Positions 44,808 to 53,362 of a stretch of 64,000 bases of DNA are shown here, piece by piece. The DNA is from JACVRW01 sp963812915 (lineage in GTDB: Bacteria > Actinomycetota > Thermoleophilia > Solirubrobacterales > Thermoleophilaceae), in the NCBI GenBank assembly GCA_963812915.1, contig CAWEXB010000009.1, positions 1-64,000 on the forward strand. Reading direction: 5' to 3'. Both the position numbers and the translations under genes were made by a program. Every line of letters begins with the position of its first letter. Positions within the stretch are counted from its first letter, which is position 1. The notes beneath the pieces are model-generated. The model saw nothing but the letters and a program-made list of their open reading frames with translations, had not been told where the DNA came from and searched no databases.

Positions 44808-44918
44808 GAGCTCCCTGCCTGGCGCGTCGCTATCGTCGGACTTGTACTTCGCTCGCTGGGTCCCCTCTCCTTTCGTGCGATCCACGATCAGGGGTCAGGA
44901 GGCAAGCGCGAAGCTCGA

Positions 44919-45062
44919 ATGAGGCGCAAGGACCAACTCCGCGCCACGAAGCTGAAGCAGGTCGCTCGGCGAATCAAGGACGGGTCCTCCAAGGCACGGG
45001 GCTTGACGCCGGTGAAGCGCGCCGCGGAGGCCGAGCGCGACTACCGCCGCAAGCGGCCATGA
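44919..45062 (+). CDS. Small basic protein, 47 aa
   Basis: The frame begins MRRKDQLRATKLKQVARRIK and ends KRAAEAERDYRRKRP. It is very basic and helical, possibly RNA- or DNA-binding. Its stop overlaps the ATG of the next small gene (ATGA), which supports real translation. No family is named. Confidence 0.55.
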   Translation: MRRKDQLRATKLKQVARRIKDGSSKARGLTPVKRAAEAERDYRRKRP

Positions 45063-45274
45063 CCGACCGCCAGACCGCGCGGCTGGACGAACTTCGCGCG
45101 GAGGCGGACTACCACCGCCAACGCCTGGACCTCTATCGAGCGCGGCTCTACGGTGGCCGCGCGGCGAGCCTGGCTCGGCTCGAGGAGTTCGAGCGCGCCT
45201 CCAATGCCGCCGCCGAACGGCTCCGGCGAGCAAGAGACGATGCCTCGCCGGCCCGCCCTCCAAACCAGCCCTGA
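45059..45274 (+). CDS. Small helical protein, 71 aa
   Basis: It reads ARLDELRAEADYHRQRLDLY, then RARLYGGRAASLARLEEFER, a strongly helical, probably coiled-coil protein without cysteines. ATG overlaps the preceding stop by four bases. The function is unknown; short coiled-coil proteins of this kind often bind a partner protein. Confidence 0.6.
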   Translation: MTDRQTARLDELRAEADYHRQRLDLYRARLYGGRAASLARLEEFERASNAAAERLRRARDDASPARPPNQP

Positions 45275-45501
45275 GGGCGCGACAGCGGCGGTGGGCCGAG
45301 ACGTCATCCGCCGCTCCCCAACCGGACTCCCTCTCGGCGTCGCGGTCGCCTGCCGACGCCCGCGCCCGCGGCGGGGCGCGCTACCCTCGTCCTACCAGTC
45401 GGGCATCCGTTCGACCACAGCAGTGCTCCGCGTTTCCGCAGTCGTTGCCTTCGAGCACCCTCCGCGTCTCGCAGTGCACATATCCCGGAGGGGGGACAAA
45501 G

Positions 45502-45705
45502 ATGGCGACAGGAACCGTGAAGTGGTTCAGCGACGACAAGGGCTACGGATTCATCACACCGGATGAGCCCGGCAAGGACCTGTTCGTGCACCACAACGCG
45601 ATCCAGGGCAGCGGCTTCAAGTCGCTGGCCGAGGGCGCGAAGGTGAGCTACGACGCCGAGCAGGGCACCAAGGGCCCGGCGGCCGCAAACGTCCAGAAGC
45701 TCTAG
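45502..45705 (+). CDS. Cold-shock protein, CspA family
   Basis: This is a 67-aa single cold-shock domain. RNP1 is KGYGFITPD and RNP2 is DLFVHHNAI, the nucleic-acid-binding surface; MATGTVKWFSDDKGYG is the family start. It acts as an RNA chaperone. ATG follows GGAGGGGGACAAAG. A basic 54-aa protein follows 105 bp downstream. Confidence 0.96.
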   Translation: MATGTVKWFSDDKGYGFITPDEPGKDLFVHHNAIQGSGFKSLAEGAKVSYDAEQGTKGPAAANVQKL

Positions 45706-45810
45706 AGCCCACGGCTTCGATGGGGTGACGGGGCCCATGCGCGGGCCCTCCGTCTGCTCGCCCGTGCGTGACGTCGGCGCGCCGAAATTCCACAACTCGG
45801 GAGGACAAGC

Positions 45811-45975
45811 ATGGCCTCAACAGGCAAGAGAAAAACGACGATGGCAAAGCTGAACCGTGAACGCAGGCTCCGCGAGCGTCGGCTCGAGAAGAAGGCCAAG
45901 AAGGACGCGAGGAAGCGCGCGTCGGCACAGGATCCAGGCCGGCCCGGCGACATGCTCACCGGAGACGACCGCTGA
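45811..45975 (+). CDS. Small basic protein downstream of the cold-shock gene
   Basis: This 54-aa frame, MASTGKRKTTMAKLNRERRL, then RERRLEKKAKKDARKRASAQ, ends LTGDDR. Almost half the residues are Lys, Arg or Glu in a helical pattern, which suggests RNA or ribosome binding. ATG follows GGGAGGACAAGC. I believe similar proteins occur in related genomes. It is probably co-transcribed with the cold-shock gene. Confidence 0.65.
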   Translation: MASTGKRKTTMAKLNRERRLRERRLEKKAKKDARKRASAQDPGRPGDMLTGDDR

Positions 45976-46065
45976 CTATTGCCTGAAGGCGCAGTGCGGC
46001 CGTCACGGAGTGTTGCGCACGATGGTGTCGATCTTCGTGCGGTCAGACCCTGCCACGATGGAAAG

Positions 46066-46272
46066 ATGCGGGACATCGAAATCGAGGGCGACATGATCCG
46101 CCTCGGGCAGTTGCTGAAGCTGTCGGCCTTGGCCGATTCGGGGGCCGATGCCAGGCAGCTCTTGCTCGCGGGCGTGGTGACTGTCAACGGCGGCCCCGAG
46201 GCGCGCCGAGGCCGGCAGCTGCACCGCGGCGACATGGTGGCGGTGGGCGAGCAGGCCGTCCGGGTGGTCTGA
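46066..46272 (+). CDS. S4-like RNA-binding protein (YbcJ type)
   Basis: This 68-aa protein has an S4-type RNA-binding fold: IRLGQLLKLSALADSGADAR, then LLAGVVTVNGGPEARRGRQL and GDMVAVG. ATG at 46066 places IEIEGDMIRLGQLLKL at the start, as in YbcJ-like proteins. It probably binds structured RNA or the ribosome. It sits in a cluster of small RNA-related genes. Confidence 0.85.
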   Translation: MRDIEIEGDMIRLGQLLKLSALADSGADARQLLLAGVVTVNGGPEARRGRQLHRGDMVAVGEQAVRVV

Positions 46273-46312
46273 CCGGCTCGATGGCTTACACCACCTCGGA
46301 GGCAAGGCAGGA

Positions 46313-46501
46313 GTGGTCGACACCGTCGCGCATGCGGCAAACGAGCTCGGGTTCGCCAGCGCGTGTCTCGCCGAGGCCTACGAGCGGCTCGACGAGTACC
46401 ACGGCGACAGGCTCGAGGCGGAGCGCTTCCGGCAGGTGCAGATGGCATACGGCCACGCGAAGCGCACGCACACTGAGTTCGCCGTCCGCCACGAGTTCTA
46501 G
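46313..46501 (+). CDS. Small helical hypothetical protein, 62 aa
   Basis: GTG at 46313 is preceded by GGAGGCAAGGCAGGA. It reads VAHAANELGFASACLAEAYE and then RLDEYHGDRLEAERFRQVQM; amphipathic helices, one Cys and no known domain. The ribosome site supports expression. Confidence 0.55.
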   Translation: MVDTVAHAANELGFASACLAEAYERLDEYHGDRLEAERFRQVQMAYGHAKRTHTEFAVRHEF

Positions 46502-46641
46502 CCAGTTGCGTTCGAGCCCCAACCGACGGGCCTAGCCTCGCAGAGCCCGGCAAGCTTCATCGCCCGCGCGGTCGATGCGGTCAGTTCGGCCGATCGCATC
46601 CTCGCGGACCTTCAGGATTCGATTGCCGCCCGTGGACGTGC

Positions 46642-47067
46642 TGGGGCGACGCGAGCGACGGCACGCCGTGCACGATCGGCGATACCTGCACCGAGTTCAC
46701 GCAGACCGTCGAGAACGCGTGCTACCTCGAGGTCGCCAAGCGCACGGCGGACGTCACGCAGTGGCGCGTGACGCGCGGCGGCCTGGACTCCTCCAACCGC
46801 GACTCGCTGTGGTACCAGGACGCGACGCCGGTGACGATCGACGCGAAGGACATGTTCTCGATTCCGACGATGCCGACCGAGCACACGTTCGAGGCCGGCC
46901 ACCGTATCGGGATCATCGTGACCGGCCACCTGATCGGCCAGACGAGCGCGATCGAGGGCGGACCGGCCGCCACCAACGGCTCGGTGATCACCGTCGAGAC
47001 GACCAGCAAGATCATGCTGCCGATCGTCGGCGGCCGGCAGGCGGCGCTCAAGGCGGGCGTCTTCTAG
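46642..47067 (+). pseudogene. Truncated X-Pro dipeptidyl-peptidase/CocE-type C-terminal fragment
   Basis: About 141 residues correspond only to the C-terminal beta-sandwich of S15/CocE-NonD hydrolases: CYLEVAKRTADVTQWRVTRG, then SLWYQDATPVTI, FEAGHRIGIIVTGHL and SKIMLPIVGG. The catalytic alpha/beta-hydrolase part is absent and there is no start codon in place, so this is a relic of a larger gene. Confidence 0.8.
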
Positions 47068-47186
47068 GACTGGTCACGCTACGGAGCGGACGTCGGCTGG
47101 ACTCGGCGGCGGGTGCAGTACAGTCGGCGCACCAACCAGCGAGGGGGGGCGTCTTGTCGCCCGCCGTGTCGGAGTGGGGGAGGACG

Positions 47187-47558
47187 ATGGCTGACGTCGG
47201 GAAGACGAACATTGTCGTCATGTGGACGGTCGGTCCGGACGACGTCGCAGAGGGTGATCGCATCTTCGAAAGCCACGTCAACTGGATGACTGGACACCCC
47301 CGGGACGGCGACACCGCTCTGCGGTCCTACAAGATCTCGAAGGGCCCGGAGCTGTCGAATCCCGTGGACCCCAACTCCGACCCGACCGGTAACACGATCT
47401 TCGTCCTTAGCGAGGTCTACGAGACATCGGCCGGCGTGGCCGAGCATTGGAAGCAGGCTGTTGAGACCTGGCAGGATCTTCCCGCCTTCATGGACTGGAG
47501 TGCCAAGGTCAAGGTCGCCACGCTTCACAGCGGAACGGTTGTCCAGGGCCTCTGGTGA
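47187..47558 (+). CDS. Hypothetical protein, possibly ABM-like
   Basis: This 123-aa protein starts MADVGKTNIVVMWTVGPDDV and contains HVNWMTGHPRDGDTALRSYK and ETWQDLPAFMDWSAKVKVAT, suggesting a small alpha-beta barrel dimer of the antibiotic-monooxygenase type. ATG at 47187 follows GGGGGAGGACG; the frame upstream belongs to the relic region. The function is unknown. Confidence 0.7.
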   Translation: MADVGKTNIVVMWTVGPDDVAEGDRIFESHVNWMTGHPRDGDTALRSYKISKGPELSNPVDPNSDPTGNTIFVLSEVYETSAGVAEHWKQAVETWQDLPAFMDWSAKVKVATLHSGTVVQGLW

Positions 47559-47836
47559 TCGTTGATCCGGCGCCAGGTCGGTCAACGCAACCCCGGCATA
47601 GGTCGATCTACCTCCAAGACGTCGCCAACGCCGAGCTCATCGAGACCCCGTCCACAGCCGCCGCGCCCCGATGGCCCTGCTGGGCCCGTGATTTCGGGAT
47701 CTCTGTAGCAACCATTCCGTCGCTCGTCGCGCGATGCGGCCGTGCATCGGGAGACCGCGTGGGCGGACTAGCCACCGCTCTCTCACATGGAAAGCGCAAG
47801 CGGGCAGCTCGCGGCGAGCATGGATTTCATCGCGCG

Positions 47837-48316
47837 CTACGGCGACGAGGAACGACTCAGTGCGGCTTCGATTCGTTCGAGCCGGCTGTCGAGTTGACGG
47901 AGTTGCTTCGCCGTCGCAGGCTCGGCACCCTTGGGCGTCTCCTGGCGTGAGCGCGACACGAAGGTGCTCGTGATCGAGGCGGTGATGACCGTCAGGAAGG
48001 CGACCCCCAAGAGCATGACGAGCACGGCGACGAGCCGTCCGGTGAGGTTCGTTGGAACGTCGTCGCCGTACCCGACGGTCGTGACGGTCTGGACCGCCCA
48101 CCAGAGCCCCGATCCGATCGACGGAAAGTTCGCGCCGTCGACGAGGGTCATCAGGAGCCCGGCGCCGACGGTTATCACGGTCGCCGCCGTGGCGATCACG
48201 ATGGTGGCGCCGCGCGGCGTGGTCGCGCGAGCCACCGCCTTGTCGAGCCGCCGTTCGAGCCTAGACTCGTCGGCCATCCTGAATGGGTTCGGGTTCGTCG
48301 GGTCCAGTCCTGCCAT
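47837..48316 (-). CDS. Two-helix potassium channel
   Basis: This is a KcsA-type channel of about 159 aa. The selectivity filter is TVGYGD (in WWAVQTVTTVGYGDDVPT), between an outer helix (IVIATAATVITVGAGLLMTL) and an inner helix (LVAVLVMLLGVAFLTVITAS). The C-terminal tail (KQLRQLDSRLERIEAALS) is a coiled coil that would tetramerise. Start could be ATG 48316 or ATG 48277 (MADESRLERRL). It is divergent from the hydrolase at 48573. Confidence 0.9.
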   Translation of the reverse strand: MAGLDPTNPNPFRMADESRLERRLDKAVARATTPRGATIVIATAATVITVGAGLLMTLVDGANFPSIGSGLWWAVQTVTTVGYGDDVPTNLTGRLVAVLVMLLGVAFLTVITASITSTFVSRSRQETPKGAEPATAKQLRQLDSRLERIEAALSRSSSP

Positions 48317-48572
48317 CCCCGGAGGACAGCCGTCCGGTGAATCGAGAACGCCCCCAGACCAACACTGTCGCCCTGGACGAAGGTCTTGCGCGAGCCGGTA
48401 TCCCAGCCGAAGTTGTACCGGCCTCTGACAGGGTCGAAGGTCGGGTCGGGAGGAGTTGCCAACCCTCGATCTCGAGCAGGACGGTCGGCCCCCTATCTGC
48501 GTGATCCGAGCGGTTATGGTCTGGTATTGACCGGAGTCGACTCGTCCCCGGCCCAGGGGACGGAGCGCCACC

Positions 48573-49415
48573 ATGGCCGAGATCACCGAGCGCGAGCAGC
48601 GCCAGATCGATCAAGCCAACTCGAGCGGCAAGACGCCGGTCGTCTTCATCCATGGGCTCTGGCTGCTGCCGAGCAGCTGGGACAATTGGGTCGGTCTGTT
48701 CGATGGGAACGGCTACGCGGGTGTGACGCCCTCCTGGCCTGACGATCCGGAAACGGTCGAGGAAGCGCGGGCGAACCCCGACGTCTTCGCGAAGAAGACC
48801 CTGAAGCAGGTTGCCGACCACACCGCCAAGGTGATCGACCAGCTCGATAAGAAGCCCGCCGTGATGGGCCATTCGACGGGCGGCCTGCTCACCTACATGA
48901 TCGCCGACCGGGGGCTCTCAGCCGCCTCGGTGGCCATCGACCCGGGGCCGTTCCGAGGCGTCCTGCCCCTGCCGCTCTCGGCATTGAAGTCGGCCAGCCC
49001 GGTGCTGCGGAATCCGCTCAACCGCGGCCGCGCGATCACCCTCACGTTCGACCAGTTCAAGTACGGCTGGGCCAATGCGCTGGACGAGAACGAGGCGCGG
49101 CACCTGTACGACACCTACCACGTGGCCACGCCCGGGGTGGCCCTGATGCAGATGGCGAACGCGAACCTCAACCCCTTCACCGAGGCCAAGGTCGATCCTA
49201 GGAATCCAGACCGTGGCCCGCTGCTGATCATCGAGGGCGAGAAGGACCACACCGTCCCGTGGGAGATCGCCAACGCCGCCTACAAGCGCCAGGAGCACAA
49301 CGAGTCCGTCACCGAGATCACCAGGATCCCGAACCGCGGGCACTCGCTCACGATCGACAGCGGCTGGCGCGAGGTGGCACAGACGGCACTCGACTTCGTG
49401 AAGCGATTCGCCTAG
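48573..49415 (+). CDS. Alpha/beta-fold hydrolase
   Basis: This is a 280-aa hydrolase. The motif FIHGLW forms the oxyanion hole near residue 27, Ser101 lies in MGHSTGG, the Asp is in GEKDHTVPW and the His in NRGHSL, so the triad is complete. Resembles lipase/esterase-like proteins of actinobacteria. ATG is preceded by GGGACGGAGCGCCACC. It is a single gene between the K+ channel and the XRE regulator. Confidence 0.88.
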   Translation: MAEITEREQRQIDQANSSGKTPVVFIHGLWLLPSSWDNWVGLFDGNGYAGVTPSWPDDPETVEEARANPDVFAKKTLKQVADHTAKVIDQLDKKPAVMGHSTGGLLTYMIADRGLSAASVAIDPGPFRGVLPLPLSALKSASPVLRNPLNRGRAITLTFDQFKYGWANALDENEARHLYDTYHVATPGVALMQMANANLNPFTEAKVDPRNPDRGPLLIIEGEKDHTVPWEIANAAYKRQEHNESVTEITRIPNRGHSLTIDSGWREVAQTALDFVKRFA

Positions 49416-49522
49416 TTGCGCTTTCGCGTGGATGCGGCGGTCCGCGTCGACTTCTACGCCCGAGCGGCCGGGCTAGTGCGATGGACGAATCTGAGCAGCG
49501 GGTCCGAGCGGCCTGAGGACCA

Positions 49523-49558
49523 GCGATGCGCTGCTCCTCGCGCGAGGCAGGAGTGACT
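49523..49558 (+). repeat. Dispersed intergenic repeat (locus 7) between convergent genes
   Basis: GCTGCTCCTCGCGCGAGGCA followed by GGAGTGAC matches locus 6 at 23 of 28 positions. CTCCT/AGGAG and an inner CCTCG/CGAGG can pair. It could act as a bidirectional terminator here. Confidence 0.6.
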
Positions 49559-50453
49559 AGGGCCGCAGGGACACCCGCTCCAGGGATGTGATCCCGCTCG
49601 AGGACTGCGGGGATGATCGGTAGCCCGGTCGTCTGGGCGGGAGCGCGTCATTCGCCTCGCCCTTTTCACTGAGCTCGCGAAGCCGCGCTGCGCTGCGCTC
49701 ATCCATCGGCAGAAAGGTCTCGATCGCGAGGTCTGCCGCCGTCACCTCCAGCGGCGCCCCGAGGGTGGCGATCACGGTGAAGAGGCTGACCTCGCCGAGG
49801 GGTGTGCGCAGGTCCAGCGAGACCACGGGCTGGGTCGCGGGGCTGGTCGGCGGATCGTCCGGGAGATAGGACTCCACATCCTCGATCAGCTCGCCGAGGG
49901 CCGGACTGGCGTCTTCGCGGCTCCTTCGCCTCAGCTTCGTGATCAGCGGCGCGTTGCAGGCTGCGGTCATCGACGAGATCTTCGGGAGGCCTCCCGGGTG
50001 GACCGCGAGGCGAAGGATGTTGATCGGGGGCTCGAGCAGTTCGGGGTCGACGCCGTCCCAGAGGAGCGACGCAGCCCGATTGGCCTCGATCAGGTTCCAG
50101 AGACCGTCGACGATCAGCGCCGGGTTCGGCTCGTGTGCCTCCAGCAGCCGGGTGAGCGACTCGCGCAGCGGTCGCATCATCTCGCTGTCGAAGGGCTGCT
50201 CCAGGTAGGGCGGAGCGAAGCCCCCCGCGAGCAGCAGGCGGTTGCGCTCGGCGATCGGCAGGTCGAGGTGCTGGGCGAGGTGGACTAGGAGCTGGCGACT
50301 CGGGCGCGAGCGGCCGGTCTCGACAAAGCTGAGGTGCTTGGTGGAGAGGTTCGCGTCCAGCGCCAACTCCATCTGCGTGAGCCGCCGCTGAGTGCGCCAG
50401 AAGCGGATCAGCTCACCGACGGTCTGCGGCTCCCTCTCGGTCTGGACGGCCAC
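49557..50453 (-). CDS. XRE-family regulator with MmyB-like ligand domain
   Basis: This 298-aa protein has an N-terminal HTH (GELIRFWRTQRRLTQMELAL, then LSTKHLSFVETGRSRPS). The C-terminal part (LLEAHEPNPALIVDGLWNLI, DPELLEPPINILRLAVHPGG) is the MmyB-like ligand-binding region of this actinobacterial regulator type. It is divergent from a SnoaL-like gene with a long inverted repeat between them, its probable operator. Confidence 0.9.
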   Translation of the reverse strand: MAVQTEREPQTVGELIRFWRTQRRLTQMELALDANLSTKHLSFVETGRSRPSRQLLVHLAQHLDLPIAERNRLLLAGGFAPPYLEQPFDSEMMRPLRESLTRLLEAHEPNPALIVDGLWNLIEANRAASLLWDGVDPELLEPPINILRLAVHPGGLPKISSMTAACNAPLITKLRRRSREDASPALGELIEDVESYLPDDPPTSPATQPVVSLDLRTPLGEVSLFTVIATLGAPLEVTAADLAIETFLPMDERSAARLRELSEKGEANDALPPRRPGYRSSPQSSSGITSLERVSLRP

Positions 50454-50487
50454 GGGGCCAACGGTAGCGCTCGCTCAGTTCGGCTCC

Positions 50488-50532
50488 ATTACCTCGGATG
50501 TAACGGGGAGCGGCCTTCACATCGGAGGTAAT
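50488..50532. promoter_or_regulatory. Long inverted repeat, probable XRE operator
   Basis: ATTACCTCGGATGT (50488-50501) and ACATCGGAGGTAAT (50519-50532) are inverted repeats with one mismatch, separated by 17 bp. They lie in the 143-bp divergent promoter region of the XRE and SnoaL-like genes. Each half also has a local TTAC-n7-GTAA palindrome. Confidence 0.7.
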
Positions 50533-50596
50533 CGACGCGCGGTCGTTGCTGGGGGATCGTTACCGCCACAAGCAACTTTCAAAGGAGGCAACCGAG

Positions 50597-51046
50597 ATGA
50601 GCGAAGCAATTGCGTCCCCCGAGACCCGGACAAATGAGGCAGAGCAGCTGGCGGATCGATACCTCGCGCTCTGGAACGAGGCAGACCCCGAGCGCCGGCG
50701 CCGGATGATCGCCGAGCTCTGGACCGAGGACGGGTCGCAAATCCTCCAGCCGCCGCAGGAGATGCGCGAGATCGCCGCGAGCGCCGGGCTCGGCATGGCG
50801 GCCACGCTCGAGGCGCGGGGACACGCCGAGCTCGAGGCGCGGGCGGCAACGTCCTACGAGCAGTGGGTCGGGTCCGCCCGACTCAGCTTCAGGCGGCGCG
50901 ACGACGTCTATCGGCTGCAAGAAGTGGTCAAGTTCCACTGGGAGGCCGTCTCGCCGGACGGCGAGGTGACGGCGGTGGGGCTCGTGTTTCTCGTCCTCGG
51001 CACGGACGGCCGGATTCGGCACGACTACGTGTTCATCGAGAGTTAG
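50597..51046 (+). CDS. SnoaL/NTF2-like protein
   Basis: This is a 149-aa protein with an NTF2-like cone fold: AEQLADRYLALWNEADPERR, then RRMIAELWTEDGSQILQPPQ, and the C-terminal beta-strands VKFHWEAVSPDGEVTAVGLV. ATG follows AAAGGAGGCAACCGAG, an ideal ribosome site. The likely regulator is the divergent XRE protein. Ligand or reaction unknown. Confidence 0.9.
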   Translation: MSEAIASPETRTNEAEQLADRYLALWNEADPERRRRMIAELWTEDGSQILQPPQEMREIAASAGLGMAATLEARGHAELEARAATSYEQWVGSARLSFRRRDDVYRLQEVVKFHWEAVSPDGEVTAVGLVFLVLGTDGRIRHDYVFIES

Positions 51047-51223
51047 GCGGTTCGCGACCGGGGCACTCCGGCGTATCGCGCGAAGCTAGAGCGAACGCTC
51101 TACCCGCCCTGTGGCCGCCGTCCGTGCGGCACCGGTCCACGACCTACCTTGGAGGTTGACGATGTATCCGACGGTCCACTTGTTCGGCATATGCGGCGAC
51201 GCCATCGCGACGGCGGAGGCGTG

Positions 51224-52063
51224 ATGACGACGGTCGAGGCGGACGGCGTCACGCTCGGGGTCGAGCACTTCGGCGACGCGGCGGCGCCGCTCGTTCTACT
51301 CGCGGGCGGCCCGACCATGCTCTCCTGGCCCGACGCGCTGTGCGAGGCGCTCGCGCGCGGCGGGCGCCACGTCGTGCGGTACGACCTGCGCGATTCCGGC
51401 GCGTCGATCACCGTCGATCCCACGGCTCCGGCGTACACGCTGCGCGATCTCGCAGCCGATGCCGCCGCGCTCGCCCGCGAACTCGACGACCGGCCGGCGC
51501 ACCTGGCGGGCATCGGCGTGGGCGGGATGGTCGCCCAGGTCGCCGCGCTAGACCACCCGGACGCGTTTTCGGCGCTCACCCTCGCCGGAACGCGGCCCGT
51601 CGCTCCAGGCCGGCTTGACGGCGACCTGCCCGACCATGACGCGGCGACGATGGACCGGCTGTTCTCACGCTCGATGCCCGACTGGTCCGACCGCGCCGCC
51701 GTGGCGGAGTATGCCGCCGCAGGCGCGGAGATCCTCGGCGACGACCCCGCCGCTGCGCGCGCGACCGCCGAGCGCATCTGGGACCGTACGCCGGGCACGG
51801 AGCCCGCGGTGCAGATGGCCAACCAGATGGGCATGGTGTTCTCCAAGCTCAACTGCAAGCCGCGGTGGCGCGAGCGCCTGTCCGAGCTCGCGACCCCAGC
51901 CGTGGTGGTGCACGGTCGCCGCGATCCGTTCTTCCCTGTCGGCAACGGCAGAGCGCTCGCGCGTGAGATCCCCGGTGCGCGGCTGCTCGTGCTGGAACAG
52001 GCTGCGACAGCGATTCCCGATGCGACCGCCGGTGAGGTCGCGGCGGCGATGCTCGCGCTCTAG
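51224..52063 (+). CDS. Alpha/beta-hydrolase fold protein without catalytic residues
   Basis: The 279-aa chain has the fold and typical segments (LVLLAGGPTMLSWPDALCEA, VVRYDLRDSG, VVVHGRRDPFFP), but the nucleophile elbow is GIGVGG, with Gly98 where Ser is expected, and no His is visible at the end (LEQAATAIPDAT). Only the Asp remains. It is therefore either a non-catalytic binding protein or a sequence with errors at two places. ATG follows GCGGAGGCGTG. The gene is otherwise intact. Confidence 0.85.
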   Translation: MTTVEADGVTLGVEHFGDAAAPLVLLAGGPTMLSWPDALCEALARGGRHVVRYDLRDSGASITVDPTAPAYTLRDLAADAAALARELDDRPAHLAGIGVGGMVAQVAALDHPDAFSALTLAGTRPVAPGRLDGDLPDHDAATMDRLFSRSMPDWSDRAAVAEYAAAGAEILGDDPAAARATAERIWDRTPGTEPAVQMANQMGMVFSKLNCKPRWRERLSELATPAVVVHGRRDPFFPVGNGRALAREIPGARLLVLEQAATAIPDATAGEVAAAMLAL

Positions 52064-52170
52064 GCGCTCACAGTTCCGGCGACCACAACAGGGGCAAGGG
52101 TCTCTCGGGCTCAGGGAGCAGCGCTGTCACCGTCGGCGAGGGGCTCGACCTCTGGCGGTCCGTGACTCGC

Positions 52171-52188
52171 GAGCCCGTTCGCGGGCTT
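52171..52188 (+). terminator. Hairpin with UUCG loop
   Basis: GAGCCCG and CGGGCTT pair (one G-U) around the stable tetraloop TTCG. It is about 110 bp after the hydrolase-like gene. No T-run follows. Confidence 0.4.
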
Positions 52189-52275
52189 CGGTGAGCTGAC
52201 GACGACGAGCGTGACCACGGCGTCGATGGAGTTCGACCGCGCCGCTTGTCGAGTCCCCAGCCGAGCCGCCCGTGA

Positions 52276-53169
52276 CCGGCCAGGCGACGGCGGACTGGCT
52301 TCCGCTTCCGCGTCAACTTCTTCTGCCACCGGCCGCCCGAGCTCGACGAAGCGGACGCGGCGCGGGCGCGCGAGCGCTTCGGAGCCCTGTGCCGCGAGTT
52401 CGGCCAGGGCCAGCCGCCGGAGCCCTCCGTGCCGCCGATCGCATTCGACGAGGAGCGGCTTGCGGCGCTGCTCGAGATCCGTCCGGCCGTTGCCAGCTTC
52501 CACTTCGGCCTGCCGGACGAGGGCGCCTTGGAGGCGATTCGCGAGGCGGGCTGCCGCGTGCTGTCGAGCGCGACGACGGTCGCCGAGGCGGAGCAGCTCG
52601 CCGAGCGCGGGGCCGATGCCGTGATCGCCCAGGGCGCGGAGGCCGGCGGGCACCGCGGCAGCTTCCTCGTCGCCGGCGACGATGGGCCCGTTGGGACGCT
52701 CGCGCTGGTCCCGCAGGTGGTGGACGCGATCGACGTGCCGGTGATCGCCGCGGGCGGCATCGGCGACGGTCGCGGGCTGGCCGCCGCGCTCGCGCTCGGC
52801 GCCGCGGGCGCTCAGATCGGCACCGCCTTCCTGGGCTGCCCGGAGGCGGCCATCCACCCGCTCCACCGCGCTGCGCTGCGCTCCGTGCGCGCCGAGGCCA
52901 CGACGATCACCCGCGCCTTCTCCGGCCGCCCCGCCCGCGCGATCCGCAACCGCGCCGTAGAGGAAGCCGGGGATGACCCGCTGCCCTACCCGGCGCAGAT
53001 GTCGATGTCCGGCCCGCTCGGCGCGGCCGCGGCCGAGCGCGGCTCGGGCGAGTTCTTGGCCATGTGGGCGGGCCAGGCGGCGCCGCTCGTCCGCGAGCTG
53101 CCCGCCGCGCAGCTGGTGGCGCGAATCGTGAGCGACGCGCAGCGTCTGCTCGCGGCGCTCGCCCGCTGA
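52276..53169 (+). pseudogene. Nitronate monooxygenase, 5'-truncated
   Basis: The frame reads FRFRVNFFCHRPPELDEADA to the end and carries the family signature AGGHRGSF, the flavin-phosphate segment PVIAAGGIGDGRGLAAALAL and QIGTAFLGCPEA. The first 60 or so residues of the barrel (the usual PIVQAPMAGG start) are missing, and a TGA at 52273-52275 lies upstream. No start codon with a ribosome site lies near the remaining frame. It is either truncated or disrupted by small indels before 52300. Confidence 0.8.
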
Positions 53170-53340
53170 CGGCCGCCCTTAGCGATGCGCCCGCCCCACC
53201 GATCCGTGCCGATCTCGCGGCGGCGGCTGAACGAGGTCGTCGAGGGCACGACCATCGCGCTCCCTTCGGATCCGGAGGGCCACGCGGTCGGACTGCTCAA
53301 GGCGGTGCAACAAGCCGCCGCTTGCGGCCGCCGGGCGGAT

Positions 53341-53360
53341 ATGTAACGCTAGCATTACAT
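53341..53360. promoter_or_regulatory. Palindromic operator abutting the ArsR-type gene
   Basis: ATGTAACGCTAGCATTACAT is a 20-bp palindrome with one mismatched pair, ending two bases before the GTG start. It suits a winged-helix dimer and suggests autoregulation with a leaderless or very short-leader transcript. Confidence 0.65.
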
Positions 53361-53362
53361 GT

